Of a DNA stretch of 64,000 nucleotides, positions 1 to 11,823 are shown piece after piece. This stretch comes from Planctomycetota bacterium (lineage in GTDB: Bacteria; Planctomycetota; UBA1135; GCA-002686595). Both the position numbers and the translations under genes were made by a program. Where the stretch lies: positions 62,001 to 126,000 of the forward strand of contig JADYYP010000017.1 of NCBI GenBank assembly GCA_020853575.1. Direction: 5' to 3'. The notes beneath the pieces are model-generated. The model saw only the letters and a list, made by a program, of their open reading frames with translations. It ran no database searches and had not been told where the DNA came from. Numbering within the stretch: the stretch's first letter is position 1; each line of letters begins with the position of its first letter.

Positions 1-1549
1 CGTACCACGACCTCGCCGCGCCACGCCGGGCGTAGCCGCCGAATCCGAGCAGATAGCGGCCGACGAAGTCGTCTCCCGTGCGCGAGCTCCAGAACAGCGG
101 GAACAGCCGGTGCTTCTCGGTGTCGCCATAAGCGCGATGGCCATAGAGCGTGAGGTCGTACAACAGGCCCGGGCCGGACTCGACGTTGCTCGTCGAGTAC
201 AACGGCCACAGCCGGTGGGAGCTCTCACTCGCGCTCGAGCGGTGATGTCCCAGGCCGAGCGCGAACCAGCCTTCGCTGTTTTCGCCGTCGCTGGTGTTCG
301 AGAAGAACGGCATCGAGCGCGTGGTCGTCCGCGTGCCCTCGCGCTCGCGCTCGAAAAGCGGCCAGACCACCGCCGTGCGTTCGGACACGCCGTCGACGCT
401 CTCGCTGTGGTGGTACAGCGGACCGAGCACGTTGACGTAGCGCGAGGCGCCCGATGCGCTCCAACCGCGACCGCCCAGAGGCGTCAGCAGCGTGCGCTCG
501 TCACCGTCTTCGGCGTAGTAGAACAGCGGCAAGAGCATCTTCGAGGATGCATCGCGCGTGTGGCTCGACCACCACAGGGGATAGAGGTTGAACGAGCCGC
601 CGTCGTCCTCGACACGCCGGTTGCCGAGCAACGTGAAGACCTGCGTCTCGTCGCCGCGCTTGCGCTTCCAGTAGAACGGCAAGAGCGCGGTGTCCGCATC
701 GTCGCCACGCTCGTGCTCGTAGAAGAACGGCAGCAGCCAGTTCTGGGTCTCGTCCGGGCTGGAGTGGGTGCGCGCCAGCCCGAGCAGATAGGTCCGCGTG
801 CGACTCTCGGCCGAGAGCTGGTGGGCGTAGAAGGGCGCGAAGGTGAACGTGCTCGCGTCGGCGTTGCACCACACCAGCGGGAACACGCCCCAAGCGCGGC
901 GCTCGTCCGGCTCGCGCTTCCACCACACCGGTCCGACATGGCGCGTGTCCGCCGTGCCGAACACCGGGAACACGCCGAAGCCTGGCTCGTCGCGTTGCCA
1001 CCACAGTGGACCGACGTAGTTGAATGCGCCGAAATGCGCCAGCGGGAACAGTCCACCCGAGTGCGGCTCGGTCGAGCTCCACCACACCGGTCCGACGTAG
1101 CTGAAGTCGCCGAACAGCGCGAGCGGGAACAGCCCGCCATAGCTCGAGCTGGCGTGCTCGCCCGACCAGAACACCGGCCCGAAGAAGTTGAAGGCGCCGA
1201 AGTGGAACAACGGGAACAGACCCTTCGAGTCGCCGACCCAATAGGCCGGGAAGGCCCAGCCGTTCCCGCTGCGCGTGTCGTGGCGGAACCAGGGGTAGAG
1301 GAACTCCCAGGTGCTGTCGTCGTGCGCGATCAGAGGGCGCAGCGCGAAGCCGCGCGGATCGACGTCGAAGAACGGCCACGCGACCGCCGTTCCCTGGCCA
1401 TTGTGGTAGACGAGCGGCCACAGGCTGATGCGGTCCGCCGCGGCGTCGCCGACGAGCGGCGAGAGTCGACCGAGTCGATCGAGCGACGCGCAGGACGAGC
1501 AACAAGCGGCGAGAGCGACGGCGAGCGAGAGCGAAGCGTTCGAGCGCAT
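1..1549 (-). CDS. Aromatic-repeat lipoprotein, C-terminus beyond window
   Basis: The frame starts at an ATG at 1549 and stays open to base 1, so at least 516 residues are seen and the C-terminus is missing. It opens with a signal peptide rich in Ala and Leu that ends in several Cys (LAACCSSC), which suggests a lipoprotein. The rest is a string of irregular repeats of about 25-30 residues built on motifs such as GLFPL, FNYVGP, LWW and PLFYY, with charged turns between them. This spacing suits a beta-propeller or barrel-like surface protein. Trp, Tyr and Phe are far too frequent for a shadow frame in such GC-rich DNA, which is why this frame was chosen over the overlapping plus-strand frame. 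I do not recognise a named family and assign no function. Confidence 0.7.
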   Translation of the reverse strand, partial: MRSNASLSLAVALAACCSSCASLDRLGRLSPLVGDAAADRISLWPLVYHNGQGTAVAWPFFDVDPRGFALRPLIAHDDSTWEFLYPWFRHDTRSGNGWAFPAYWVGDSKGLFPLFHFGAFNFFGPVFWSGEHASSSYGGLFPLALFGDFSYVGPVWWSSTEPHSGGLFPLAHFGAFNYVGPLWWQRDEPGFGVFPVFGTADTRHVGPVWWKREPDERRAWGVFPLVWCNADASTFTFAPFYAHQLSAESRTRTYLLGLARTHSSPDETQNWLLPFFYEHERGDDADTALLPFYWKRKRGDETQVFTLLGNRRVEDDGGSFNLYPLWWSSHTRDASSKMLLPLFYYAEDGDERTLLTPLGGRGWSASGASRYVNVLGPLYHHSESVDGVSERTAVVWPLFEREREGTRTTTRSMPFFSNTSDGENSEGWFALGLGHHRSSASESSHRLWPLYSTSNVESGPGLLYDLTLYGHRAYGDTEKHRLFPLFWSSRTGDDFVGRYLLGFGGYARRGAARSWY

Positions 1550-1673
1550 GGAAGCGACCCTCCGCGCGCATCGTAGTCATGCCGAGCTTCGCCGCGCGCG
1601 CCGGACGAGGCTCTAGCCTCGAATGCACGCGATAGGGTGCGCGAAGCGATCGAGGTGCAGGTCGCCGCTCGCG

Positions 1674-2789
1674 TCAGCGACCGCCCTTGCGCTGGCGATC
1701 GACGATCTCCTGCACGCTGTCGAGATCTGCATTCCAGTAGCGCTGTTTCTCGGACTCGCTGGGCTCCTGCAGCGGCCGCACCACGCGGAAGCCCACGAAC
1801 TTGGCGTCGGTCAGGTACCAGATCGACTTGGGGAGCTGTGGATCCTGCACCTTCCACGCAGGCGACGAGCCGCGCCGCGCTGCGCTGCGCAGGCGCTCGG
1901 GGTCGTCGTCCCACGAACCGCCGCGCACGACGCGCGGGTAGATCTTCGTCGGCCACGCGATCGGGTTCTTCGGGAGCGCATCCGTGGGCTGCGCGTAGAA
2001 GCCTTTCTCGTGCTGATCGAGCACCCACTCGGACACGTTGCCGTGCATGTCGTAGAGCCCCCACGGATTGGGCTTCTTCAACTTGATCTTCTGGTACTTG
2101 CCGTCGGAGTTGTCGAAGTACCAGGCGTACTCTCCGAGTTGCTTGACGTCGTCGCCGAAGGAGTAGGCGGTCTTCGTTCCCGCGCGGCAGGCGTACTCCC
2201 ATTCCGCTTCGCTCGGCAAGCGGTAGAAGCGACCGGTCTTCATCGACAGCCACTTGGTGTAGTGCTTGGCCGCGAACTCGGTCATGCACACGGCGGGAAA
2301 GCCCTCGACGCCCATGCCGAAGTCCATCGGCACGTAGGGCGGCGTGGGGCGGCTGACGGCGTCGGCCCACTTGTCGTTGTCGAGCGCGCTGAACTTGCCG
2401 GCCTTGCGCAGCTCGATGTCGAGCTTCGACTGGAACAAGCGGTACTCGTCCCAGGTGAGCTCGTGCTCTTCCATCCAGAAAGGCGCGATCTCGACTTGGT
2501 GCTGCGGCCCTTCGTCGTCACCGCGGTCCTTCTCGCTCTCCGGGCTGCCCATGGCGAAGGTCCCGCCGGGGATCGGCAGCATGCTGAACTTCACGTCCGA
2601 GCCCCCGATGGTCTCGACGTAGCGCTTCATCTCGGCCGCGCTCGCGGCTTCCGCGTCGGGGTTGGGCACACGCGGCGGCGCGCCCGCGGGCATCTCGGGA
2701 TAGACGAACAGCTCGCCCTGGGTCGCGCCGTGCTCTTGGAGCGGCAGCGAAAGGAGTGCGGTGAAGCTCAGTGCGGTGAGGATCGGCAT
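1674..2789 (-). CDS. Secreted FGE-like (SUMF1/EgtB-type) domain protein
   Basis: This is a 371-residue protein with an N-terminal hydrophobic signal peptide (MPILTALSFTALLSL). The formylglycine-generating-enzyme fold covers about residues 75-350. Its landmarks are MVxIPGGTF-like IPGGTFAMGS, EVTWxEY-like ELTWDEY, RLPSEAEWEYACRAG, NVSEWV, VVRGGSW and the closing GFRVVR. True FGE has an active-site Cys pair just after RGGSW. Here that stretch reads RGGSWDDDPERLRSAARR with no Cys, so oxidation of a sulfatase Cys to formylglycine is unlikely. The fold is also used for ligand or carbohydrate binding and in other enzymes. The start at 2789 is the ATG immediately before the signal peptide, and the longer upstream frame is antisense to apbE. 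It is divergent from apbE by 72 bp. Confidence 0.85.
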   Translation of the reverse strand: MPILTALSFTALLSLPLQEHGATQGELFVYPEMPAGAPPRVPNPDAEAASAAEMKRYVETIGGSDVKFSMLPIPGGTFAMGSPESEKDRGDDEGPQHQVEIAPFWMEEHELTWDEYRLFQSKLDIELRKAGKFSALDNDKWADAVSRPTPPYVPMDFGMGVEGFPAVCMTEFAAKHYTKWLSMKTGRFYRLPSEAEWEYACRAGTKTAYSFGDDVKQLGEYAWYFDNSDGKYQKIKLKKPNPWGLYDMHGNVSEWVLDQHEKGFYAQPTDALPKNPIAWPTKIYPRVVRGGSWDDDPERLRSAARRGSSPAWKVQDPQLPKSIWYLTDAKFVGFRVVRPLQEPSESEKQRYWNADLDSVQEIVDRQRKGGR

Positions 2790-2861
2790 GGCGTTTCGAA
2801 CTCGCTTGGTCAGCGCGTGCGTTCGCGCGGCTGCGCACAGTATCTTGCATCGACTCTCGCG

Positions 2862-5206
<2,345 letters not shown>

Positions 5207-5228
5207 CGCGCCGCCCGAGGGCCGCGCG

Positions 5229-7298
5229 TCACAGGTAGCCGAGCTTGCGCAACTGCTCGACCACGTCGTTGCCGATCTCCTGATTGGCGCGCACGTCGGC
5301 CGTGGCGGCGCGCCAAGCGCCCAGGTCCTCGTGCATGTCGTCGAAGGGCATGAACGGCACGTGCTGGTCGACGCGCAGATCGCGCAACTCGCCGGGGTCG
5401 GTCTCCAGTCGATAGAACTCTTCGCGCTCGGGCATGCGCGTCGTGTCGAGCCAGTGCGACGAGGACCAGATCAGCTTGTGGCCCTTGGCGCGCAGCGAGA
5501 GGCGCCGACCCTCGATGCCGAAGCCCGAAACGTCGCCGGAGATGTCGCCGATGGCGAACGAGGGTCGCTCGCGCTCGTCGGGCAAGCGCTTGGCGAGCGG
5601 AACCAAGCTCGCGCCGCTGGTGGCGAGCAACGCTTCGAGTCCGAGCACGTCGAGCACCGTGGCCGCGATGTCGAGCGAGCGCACCTGACCCTTCACGCGC
5701 GTTCCGGCGTGCGCCGCGCCCGGGAAGCGCAGGATCAACGGAACGTGCAGCTCCTCGTCGTACAGGTAGGTCCCGTGGTCGAACCAGTAGTCGTGGGAGC
5801 CCAGGCCCTCGCCGTGATCGCTGGTCAACACCACCAGGGTCTTGTCGAGCCGGCCCGACGCGCGCAGCGCATCGAGCAGTCGTCCGACCTGCGCATCGGC
5901 GAAGCTGATCTCTCCGGCGTAGAGCGCCTTCATGCGCTCGACGGCCGCGGGGTCGCTGACCAGCGCCTCGCGCTCGCGCGTGTCGAGCTCGTACCAGTTC
6001 ACGCCGCGCTCGTAGTTCGCGTCGTGCAGCTTCGCGTACTCCGCGGGTGGCTCGTAGGGAGCGTGCGGGTCGTAGAGGTGCACGAAGGTGAAGAGCGGCT
6101 CATCGCCGCGCGAGTCGAGCCAACGAATCGCGGCATCGACGGTCTCGTTCGCCGGGCGATCGGCGCGGCGCACCTCGTATCCGCGCTGTTCCGCGACGCG
6201 GATCACGGCGCCCACCAAGTGCAAGCGCTCGGTGACGCGCGGCAGGAAGCTCCAAGCGAACATCTGATCGTCGTACCAGTCGAAGCGCTGTGCGAGCCCG
6301 CTGGCCTCCTCGACCAGCGTGAAGCCCGACACGAAGGCCGCGGTCGAGTGTGTGCGAGAGAGCACGTCGGCCAGGGTCTTGACGCGGTGCGAGACGCGCA
6401 CGCCGTTCGACAGCGCGCCGTGCTCCGCGGGATACAGCCCGGACAGGATCGTCGTGTGCGACGGGCCGGTGGTGTTCGCCTGCGAGGTCGCGTCCTCGAA
6501 CAGCACGCCTTCGTCGGCGAGCCGGTCGAAGGTCGGCGTGACGGCGGTTTCCGCCCCGTAGCAGTGCACGTGGTCCGCGCGCAGCGTGTCGACGCTGACG
6601 ATCAGGACATCGGTCTGGCCCGCGGTCGAGATCTCGGGCACGCGCCGCTCGGGGTGCGAGCCCGCGACGAGCACGATCAGCGCCAGCGCACCGGCGCTGG
6701 CTGCGTGCGGCGCGCGTCGACCGACGACGGCCGCGCCGGCCGCGAGCAGGTTCATCGCGACCAGCGCGTACGCGACCCACTGCGTCGCTCCGACGGCCCA
6801 TCTGTAGGCGACGATGGCGATCGAGATCGAGGAACCCAGCCCCAAGAGCGCCCACCAAGTGCGCGTCTGCGTCGCCATGGGCCACCACGCGAGCAACTCG
6901 CGCAATGCGAGCCACAACGCGGTGGCGGCCAGTGCCGCGGGCAAAGTCAGCAGTGCGCTGATCCATCCGGTGCCCGCGAAGGCCACGAGTGACAGCGCGA
7001 CTCCCAGGCCCGCGCACGCCGACGGCGGCGCCGCACGGTGCTGGGGGCGGCCGAAGAGCGCCAGCGCGAACAGCGCGCAGGGGACCGCGAGCAGCGCACC
7101 GAGCAAGGCGTAGCCCACCCCGCCGAGCGCGATCAGCTTGCAGCCCCACTGCACGTAGCGCACGTCGCTCGTCGCCAGCACCTTGGCGCTCTCGGCGAGT
7201 CCGATGGCCGCGCCGGCCAACGCACCCAAGGCCGCGGCGCGTGCGATGGCACGCGGCGCGCTCTCGAGAGACGGAAGTTCCTTCGCGTCGGGGCTCAT
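5229..7298 (-). CDS. Membrane-anchored sulfatase-like hydrolase with Thr at the nucleophile site
   Basis: The 689-residue protein has about six predicted membrane segments in residues 20-220, then an extracytoplasmic alkaline-phosphatase-superfamily sulfatase domain. Metal and active-site landmarks are SVDTLRADHVHCYG (about residue 235), TPTFDRLADEG, FVHLYDPHAPYEPP and LTSDHGEGLGSHD. At the position where sulfatases carry the Cys/Ser that becomes formylglycine (C/S-x-P-x-R), this protein has TTGPSH, so the nucleophile is probably an unmodified Thr. Comparable TxPSH proteins are common among planctomycete and archaeal sulfatase-like proteins, and the substrate could be a phospho- or sulfo-ester. 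The start at 7298 was chosen because translation upstream of it is arginine-rich and not conserved-looking. It is divergent from the metallophosphoesterase gene. Confidence 0.88.
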   Translation of the reverse strand: MSPDAKELPSLESAPRAIARAAALGALAGAAIGLAESAKVLATSDVRYVQWGCKLIALGGVGYALLGALLAVPCALFALALFGRPQHRAAPPSACAGLGVALSLVAFAGTGWISALLTLPAALAATALWLALRELLAWWPMATQTRTWWALLGLGSSISIAIVAYRWAVGATQWVAYALVAMNLLAAGAAVVGRRAPHAASAGALALIVLVAGSHPERRVPEISTAGQTDVLIVSVDTLRADHVHCYGAETAVTPTFDRLADEGVLFEDATSQANTTGPSHTTILSGLYPAEHGALSNGVRVSHRVKTLADVLSRTHSTAAFVSGFTLVEEASGLAQRFDWYDDQMFAWSFLPRVTERLHLVGAVIRVAEQRGYEVRRADRPANETVDAAIRWLDSRGDEPLFTFVHLYDPHAPYEPPAEYAKLHDANYERGVNWYELDTREREALVSDPAAVERMKALYAGEISFADAQVGRLLDALRASGRLDKTLVVLTSDHGEGLGSHDYWFDHGTYLYDEELHVPLILRFPGAAHAGTRVKGQVRSLDIAATVLDVLGLEALLATSGASLVPLAKRLPDERERPSFAIGDISGDVSGFGIEGRRLSLRAKGHKLIWSSSHWLDTTRMPEREEFYRLETDPGELRDLRVDQHVPFMPFDDMHEDLGAWRAATADVRANQEIGNDVVEQLRKLGYL

Positions 7299-7440
7299 GG
7301 GGGCGGGACGATAGCCCCTATCGACGGAGCCTCCAAGCGCGCCTGATCCCGGGAGCGCGCCGCGTCGCAGGCGGGGGAGCGCACTGCGTGACGCCACTCG
7401 GTCGATACTGCACACTTCCGCGCTCGGCGCGCGCACCGCG

Positions 7441-8604
7441 ATGCTCCCGTACCTCCAGGTCCAGTCGTGCTATGTCCTCGGCGCGGGCGTCGCCACCTTG
7501 GCCGTCGACCGTTGGTTGGGGGCCAGGCTGGAGCGCGCCAGCGCCCCGCGGCTCGGCCGCACGATGCGCGCGCTGGGCACGCTGCTCGCGCTCGCCCTCC
7601 CGCTCGCGGGGTGGATGCTGCTCGTGCGCGCGCTCGACCACTCCCACACGAAGTACCAGTTCGCGTCGATCGCTCTCGGCTACTACGTGGCGGCGTTCTG
7701 GTGGCCGCTCGTCACCATCGCGCATGCTTGGCGCCGGCCGCGCGCGGTCGCGCTCGTCTCGTGCGGCGTCCTCGCGCTCGCGGGCGGACAGTACGCGCTG
7801 TGGATCGAGCCCGACCGCATCGTGACCGCGACGCACGAGTTGGCGTTCGCGCAATGGCCGCGCGCCGAGCCGCTGCGCGTCGTGCACATTTCCGATCTCC
7901 AGACGGTGGGCGAGTGCCAGCGCGAGCGCGACGCGGCGCGCATCGTCAACCAACTCGCGCCCGATCTGATCGTGGTCACCGGAGACTACGTCGCGGGGCC
8001 GTTCTTCGACGCCGAGCCGGGCATCGCCGCGGCGCGACGCTTCTTCCAGGAGCTGAGCAAGCCGCGGCTGGGCATCGTGTGCGTCGATGGGCACTGCGAA
8101 TCGGAGCGCGTGCGCGGCCGGGTGTTCGAGGGACTCGACGTGGTCTACTTGCGCAACGAAACGGTCCAGTTCGAGCTCGGATCGGGCCGTCGACTGCGCG
8201 TGTTCGGCGCGAAGACGCTCAACCTCGGATTCGATGCCACCAGCCTCGTGCGACGCGATGACCCGGGCCTGGTCACGCTCGCGGTCTCGCATGAGCCCGA
8301 CGTCTCGTGGGAGCTGGAGGGGCGCGGCGTGGACCTGCACCTCGCCGGCCACACGCACGGGGGACAAATCGCATTGCCTTTCGTTGGTGCGCCATTCACG
8401 CTGAGCGCCTTGCCGCGGCACTTCGCGCGCGGCCTGCACGAGTTCGGAGATCACTGGCTGCACGTCAGCGCGGGCATCGGCATGGAAGGCAATCACGCTC
8501 CGCGGATCCGCTTCCTGTGCCCGCCGCAGATCGACCTGCTGCTGCTCGATGGCGGGGGCCCGCCCAAGCAGCGCGCCGAAGTGCCCCCCAAGGGCCGTCC
8601 ATGA
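7441..8604 (+). CDS. Membrane-bound metallophosphoesterase (YaeI-like)
   Basis: The 387-residue protein has four N-terminal membrane helices (about residues 8-125), then a calcineurin-like metallophosphoesterase domain. Visible metal-site motifs are HISDLQT (the DxH/Q motif), VVTGDYV (GD), AVSHEPD and GHTHGGQ. The usual GNHD/GNHE motif is altered to DGHCES. YaeI-type enzymes hydrolyse phosphodiester or phosphoanhydride bonds of membrane-associated substrates such as UDP-diacylglucosamine or lipid pyrophosphates. The exact substrate here is unknown. The stop overlaps the ATG of the following glycosyltransferase-like gene (ATGA), which suggests a shared role in envelope glycolipid metabolism. 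Confidence 0.85.
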   Translation: MLPYLQVQSCYVLGAGVATLAVDRWLGARLERASAPRLGRTMRALGTLLALALPLAGWMLLVRALDHSHTKYQFASIALGYYVAAFWWPLVTIAHAWRRPRAVALVSCGVLALAGGQYALWIEPDRIVTATHELAFAQWPRAEPLRVVHISDLQTVGECQRERDAARIVNQLAPDLIVVTGDYVAGPFFDAEPGIAAARRFFQELSKPRLGIVCVDGHCESERVRGRVFEGLDVVYLRNETVQFELGSGRRLRVFGAKTLNLGFDATSLVRRDDPGLVTLAVSHEPDVSWELEGRGVDLHLAGHTHGGQIALPFVGAPFTLSALPRHFARGLHEFGDHWLHVSAGIGMEGNHAPRIRFLCPPQIDLLLLDGGGPPKQRAEVPPKGRP

Positions 8605-10409
8605 GCGCCAGCGCTGAGCATCGGAGTTCTTGGATCGAGGGCGCGTTGCTGGCCTTCGCGCTGTGCTTCGCGGCGTGGTGGATGGCGTGCGTCGTCAACG
8701 CGGAAAAGGAAGGCGCGGCCGACGACGCGTTCATCACCTACACCTACGCGCGCAACCTCTCCGAGGGACACGGGCTGCGCTACAACTCGAGCGACGTCGA
8801 GCCCACCTCGGGGGCCTCGAGCCTGCTGCACGTGTGGATCGTCGCCGCGGGACTCGAGCTGGGCCTCGACCCGCTGGCGTTCACCCGTTCCTTGGGCATC
8901 GCGGCTCTGCTCGGGGTGGGGTTGGTGTTCGGCCTGCTCGCCAGCGCTCTGACACGCGCGCCGCCGCTGGCCGCGGCGCTGGCCGGGGTGTGCGTGGCGT
9001 TCCTGTGGTCGACCAGCGCGGACACGGCCGTGCACCTCGCTTCGGGCATGGACACGTTGCTCTTCACCCTCGTGCACGCGCTGGTCGCGGCCTGGGCGGC
9101 GTGGATCGCGAGCGACGATCGAGCCGTGCTGGGCGTGCCGCGCACGGCGCTGGGCGCGGGCGCGCTGGTGCTCATGGTGCTCGCACGGCCGGAAGGCGCG
9201 TTGCTCGCGCTGCTCTACCTGCTCGTGCTCGCGTTCGTGCGCAGACCTCGCGGCAGCCTGCGTTCGAGCATCGCTGCTCTGGCGCCCGTCGGCGCGGTGC
9301 TCGTCGTGTGTGTCGTCGCGCTCGCCGTGTGGCGCATCTCGTACTTCGGCCAGCTGCTCTCGAATCCCTACTACGTCAAGGTTGCCAACCGCATCTTCGG
9401 CAGCGACGGCGCGCTGTTGCCGGGAGCGGACACCAGCGCGCGTTTCGTGGCCTTGCGGCTCGCGCCGGTCGTGTTCCTGGTGGTCGCGTTGGCCGTCGGC
9501 GCGCGCGCGGGTTCCGAGAGCTTGCGGCGCGGTTTCTGGCTGCTCGTCCCCGCGACGGTGGTGACGCTGTCGTACGCGCGGGCGATCCACGAGATGGCCG
9601 GAGGCTATCGCTACGAGTTTCCGATGCTCGCGCCATTCGCCGGCGCGCTCGTGATCGGAGTGTGCGCGCTGCGCCAGCGCTCCAAAGGGCTGTTCGCGGG
9701 CGTCTTGTGCGGCGGAGCGCTGGTCGTGCCGTTGCTCGCGACTCCGTCCAGTCCCGTGCTGGTGCACTGGCTCGCGCATCCGCGCAGCGTGGCCACCGGC
9801 TGGTGGCCCAAGCACGTCTCGCGACTCAACGCGCTCAGTCGTCTGGGGCAGGACCTGGCGGACACCGGACTCGAGCAACACGCGACGATCTTGCTCTCGG
9901 GGGCCGGTCAAGTGCCGTGGTATTCGCGCTTCCGTGCGCTCGATTGGATCGGGCTGAACCACAACGCGCTCAGCGGCCGCACGGCGATGTCGATCGAGGA
10001 ATTGTGGCGCTACCTCGACCAGCAGGCCCCCGACCTCGCCTTCTCGATCCTGCCGCCAGCGGCTCCGGGCTCGCAGCGCGCTGAAGACGATCCGAACTAC
10101 ACCAGTGCTCACGTGCAACGCACGCTCGCGGGCCGCGGCAGCGCGCTGTTCGAGCACTGGGACCGCGCGCGCGTCGCCGAGTCGTTCTGGCGCGAGATGC
10201 TGTGGCTGCGCGAGCGCTGCGAGTACGCGACGTGCTATCGCCTCGGTGATGCGTGGGGCGACGCCTGGTGGGTGATGGTCTACGTGCGCCGGGCCTCGCC
10301 GCACCGCGAGCTCCTGATGGAAGTTCTTTCGCGCTCGCAACGCGCCGACCCCGACGAAGAGCTCGGGCGCGCGTTCCCGTTCGACCCCAAGAAGCTGCGC
10401 GCGCGCTGA
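8601..10409 (+). CDS. GT-C type membrane glycosyltransferase-like protein
   Basis: This 602-residue polytopic membrane protein has about 10 hydrophobic segments in residues 12-410 and a soluble C-terminal region. The first periplasmic loop carries DDAFITYTYARNLSEGHGL, with an acidic pair and a YNSSDVEPTSG stretch. It is the signature loop of GT-C enzymes resembling mycobacterial arabinofuranosyltransferases, which take sugars from polyprenyl-phosphate carriers. The paired Asp would be the catalytic/metal site. The soluble tail probably recognises the acceptor. The acceptor and sugar are not predictable. It is translationally coupled to the metallophosphoesterase upstream. Confidence 0.8.
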   Translation: MSASAEHRSSWIEGALLAFALCFAAWWMACVVNAEKEGAADDAFITYTYARNLSEGHGLRYNSSDVEPTSGASSLLHVWIVAAGLELGLDPLAFTRSLGIAALLGVGLVFGLLASALTRAPPLAAALAGVCVAFLWSTSADTAVHLASGMDTLLFTLVHALVAAWAAWIASDDRAVLGVPRTALGAGALVLMVLARPEGALLALLYLLVLAFVRRPRGSLRSSIAALAPVGAVLVVCVVALAVWRISYFGQLLSNPYYVKVANRIFGSDGALLPGADTSARFVALRLAPVVFLVVALAVGARAGSESLRRGFWLLVPATVVTLSYARAIHEMAGGYRYEFPMLAPFAGALVIGVCALRQRSKGLFAGVLCGGALVVPLLATPSSPVLVHWLAHPRSVATGWWPKHVSRLNALSRLGQDLADTGLEQHATILLSGAGQVPWYSRFRALDWIGLNHNALSGRTAMSIEELWRYLDQQAPDLAFSILPPAAPGSQRAEDDPNYTSAHVQRTLAGRGSALFEHWDRARVAESFWREMLWLRERCEYATCYRLGDAWGDAWWVMVYVRRASPHRELLMEVLSRSQRADPDEELGRAFPFDPKKLRAR

Positions 10410-10518
10410 GCGCCGCGGCGCCGTTCGCCGCGCCGTGCTTTTGCTTCGGTGGGCTGAGCGCAGGGCTCGATAGGGAGGCCCTCCGCCTGTCCCTTTCGGC
10501 CCCAACCCCGCATCGCCC

Positions 10519-11772
10519 ATGCTCGTTTCCACGGAGCTCGCGTTTCAGGCTCGGACTTGCGTCTCGGTCTTCGTTCCGCTGTTCATCGCCGCGCCAGCCC
10601 TTCCGAGCAGCGGCGGTCCGACGCGCGAGGATCCCAAGCTCGAGGTCGTCGAGCTCGCGCCGCGACCGGTGCAGGAGCCCGCGGCGCCGACCGCCGCCGC
10701 AGGCGACGAGCGCGCCGACGCGGAGCCCGCGAGTGAGCTCGGCGAGGCCCTCCAAGCGCAGCTGCCGTTCAAGCTCTCGGTGCTCGGCATGGCCTCGTAC
10801 CAGTCGCTCGACGGTGACACGAATGCCGGTCGCTTGGGTGACTACCTCGTCGGCTATCTCGACGTCGTGGTCGAGGCCGAGCTGTGGGAAGGCACGACGG
10901 GCGTCGTCGAGTGGGAGTCGGTGGGCGGCAACGGACCGGACGAGGACGCGCCCAGTTTCGGCGGTGGCGCCGGGCTGCTGGGCTGGAACGCCAACGCCGG
11001 GTCGGCCCAGGACCCCGACGGCTTCGACCGCTTCTATCTGGCGGAAGCGTTCGTCTCGATGGGCGGCTGCTGCGACGGCTGGGTGCTCGACCTCGGCAAG
11101 ATCGCGAGCTCGAGCTACATCGACACCGTGCGCGTCGCCAACGACTCGGTGGGACAGTTCATGACGGGCGCGTTCTGCAACGCCTCGACTTTCCAAGCAC
11201 CATTCCGCGGCGGGGGCGTGGCCGCGAGCTATGTCGGCAACGAGCGCTTCGACGTGCGCGCGCTGGCGATGCGGCCCGACAACTCGGGCCACGACGCCGC
11301 CAGCGGAGTCTTCGGTGCGGCGCAGGTCGGCGTGTATTGGTCGCAGGACACGCGGCCCGGCTCGTGCGCGCTCTACGGTTGGAGCGATGGCTCCGACGAC
11401 GACCAACTCGGCGTCGGGCTCAATCTCGACCAAGACCTCGGCACGCGCGTGACGGCCTTCGGGCGGCTCGCTTTCCAAGACGAGGACGACGCGCCCAACA
11501 CCGCGGACTTGCACCGCTCATGGAGCCTCGGCTTCGAGTTGCGCGAGGGCTTCACCGCGCGCGAGAGCGACCTGTTCGCGATCGCCAATGGCGAGAACAC
11601 CTCGGATGATTCGACGCTCGAGAGCGAGTCCCTGTTCGAGGCCTACTACAAGCGAGCGTTCAACGCGCACTGCGAGGGCTCGCTGCACATCCAGAGCGTC
11701 GACAACGCGGGTGGCGCCGACGTCAACGACCGCATCACCGGGCTGGGGCTGCGCCTGGTCTTCATGTACTGA
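10519..11772 (+). CDS. Porin-like outer-membrane beta-barrel protein (OprB-like)
   Basis: The 417-residue protein has a poor but plausible signal region (about residues 10-28), a Pro/Glu/Ala-rich linker and, from about residue 90, alternating amphipathic strands with many Gly, Asp and Tyr residues. It ends in the aromatic C-terminus RLVFMY, as expected for insertion by BamA. The arrangement of AEAFVSMGGCCDGWVLDLGKI and the long later strands resembles carbohydrate-selective porins of the OprB type, which let sugars across the outer membrane. Four Cys residues (the CC pair, one near residue 217 and others) may form disulphides. The ATG at 10519 was taken as the start. A GTG inside the linker would lose the export signal. 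The family call is moderate. Confidence 0.65.
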   Translation: MLVSTELAFQARTCVSVFVPLFIAAPALPSSGGPTREDPKLEVVELAPRPVQEPAAPTAAAGDERADAEPASELGEALQAQLPFKLSVLGMASYQSLDGDTNAGRLGDYLVGYLDVVVEAELWEGTTGVVEWESVGGNGPDEDAPSFGGGAGLLGWNANAGSAQDPDGFDRFYLAEAFVSMGGCCDGWVLDLGKIASSSYIDTVRVANDSVGQFMTGAFCNASTFQAPFRGGGVAASYVGNERFDVRALAMRPDNSGHDAASGVFGAAQVGVYWSQDTRPGSCALYGWSDGSDDDQLGVGLNLDQDLGTRVTAFGRLAFQDEDDAPNTADLHRSWSLGFELREGFTARESDLFAIANGENTSDDSTLESESLFEAYYKRAFNAHCEGSLHIQSVDNAGGADVNDRITGLGLRLVFMY

Positions 11773-11823
11773 GGATTCCGACGGTCGCGCGCTTTCACGG
11801 GCGCGCGTCCAGGGTTCGAGACG

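Noticed and set aside
110..1576. A 488-codon plus-strand open frame
   Set aside because: Arg/Ala/Val-rich translation without domain or signal; it is antisense to the aromatic-repeat lipoprotein, which has a coherent signal peptide and repeats.
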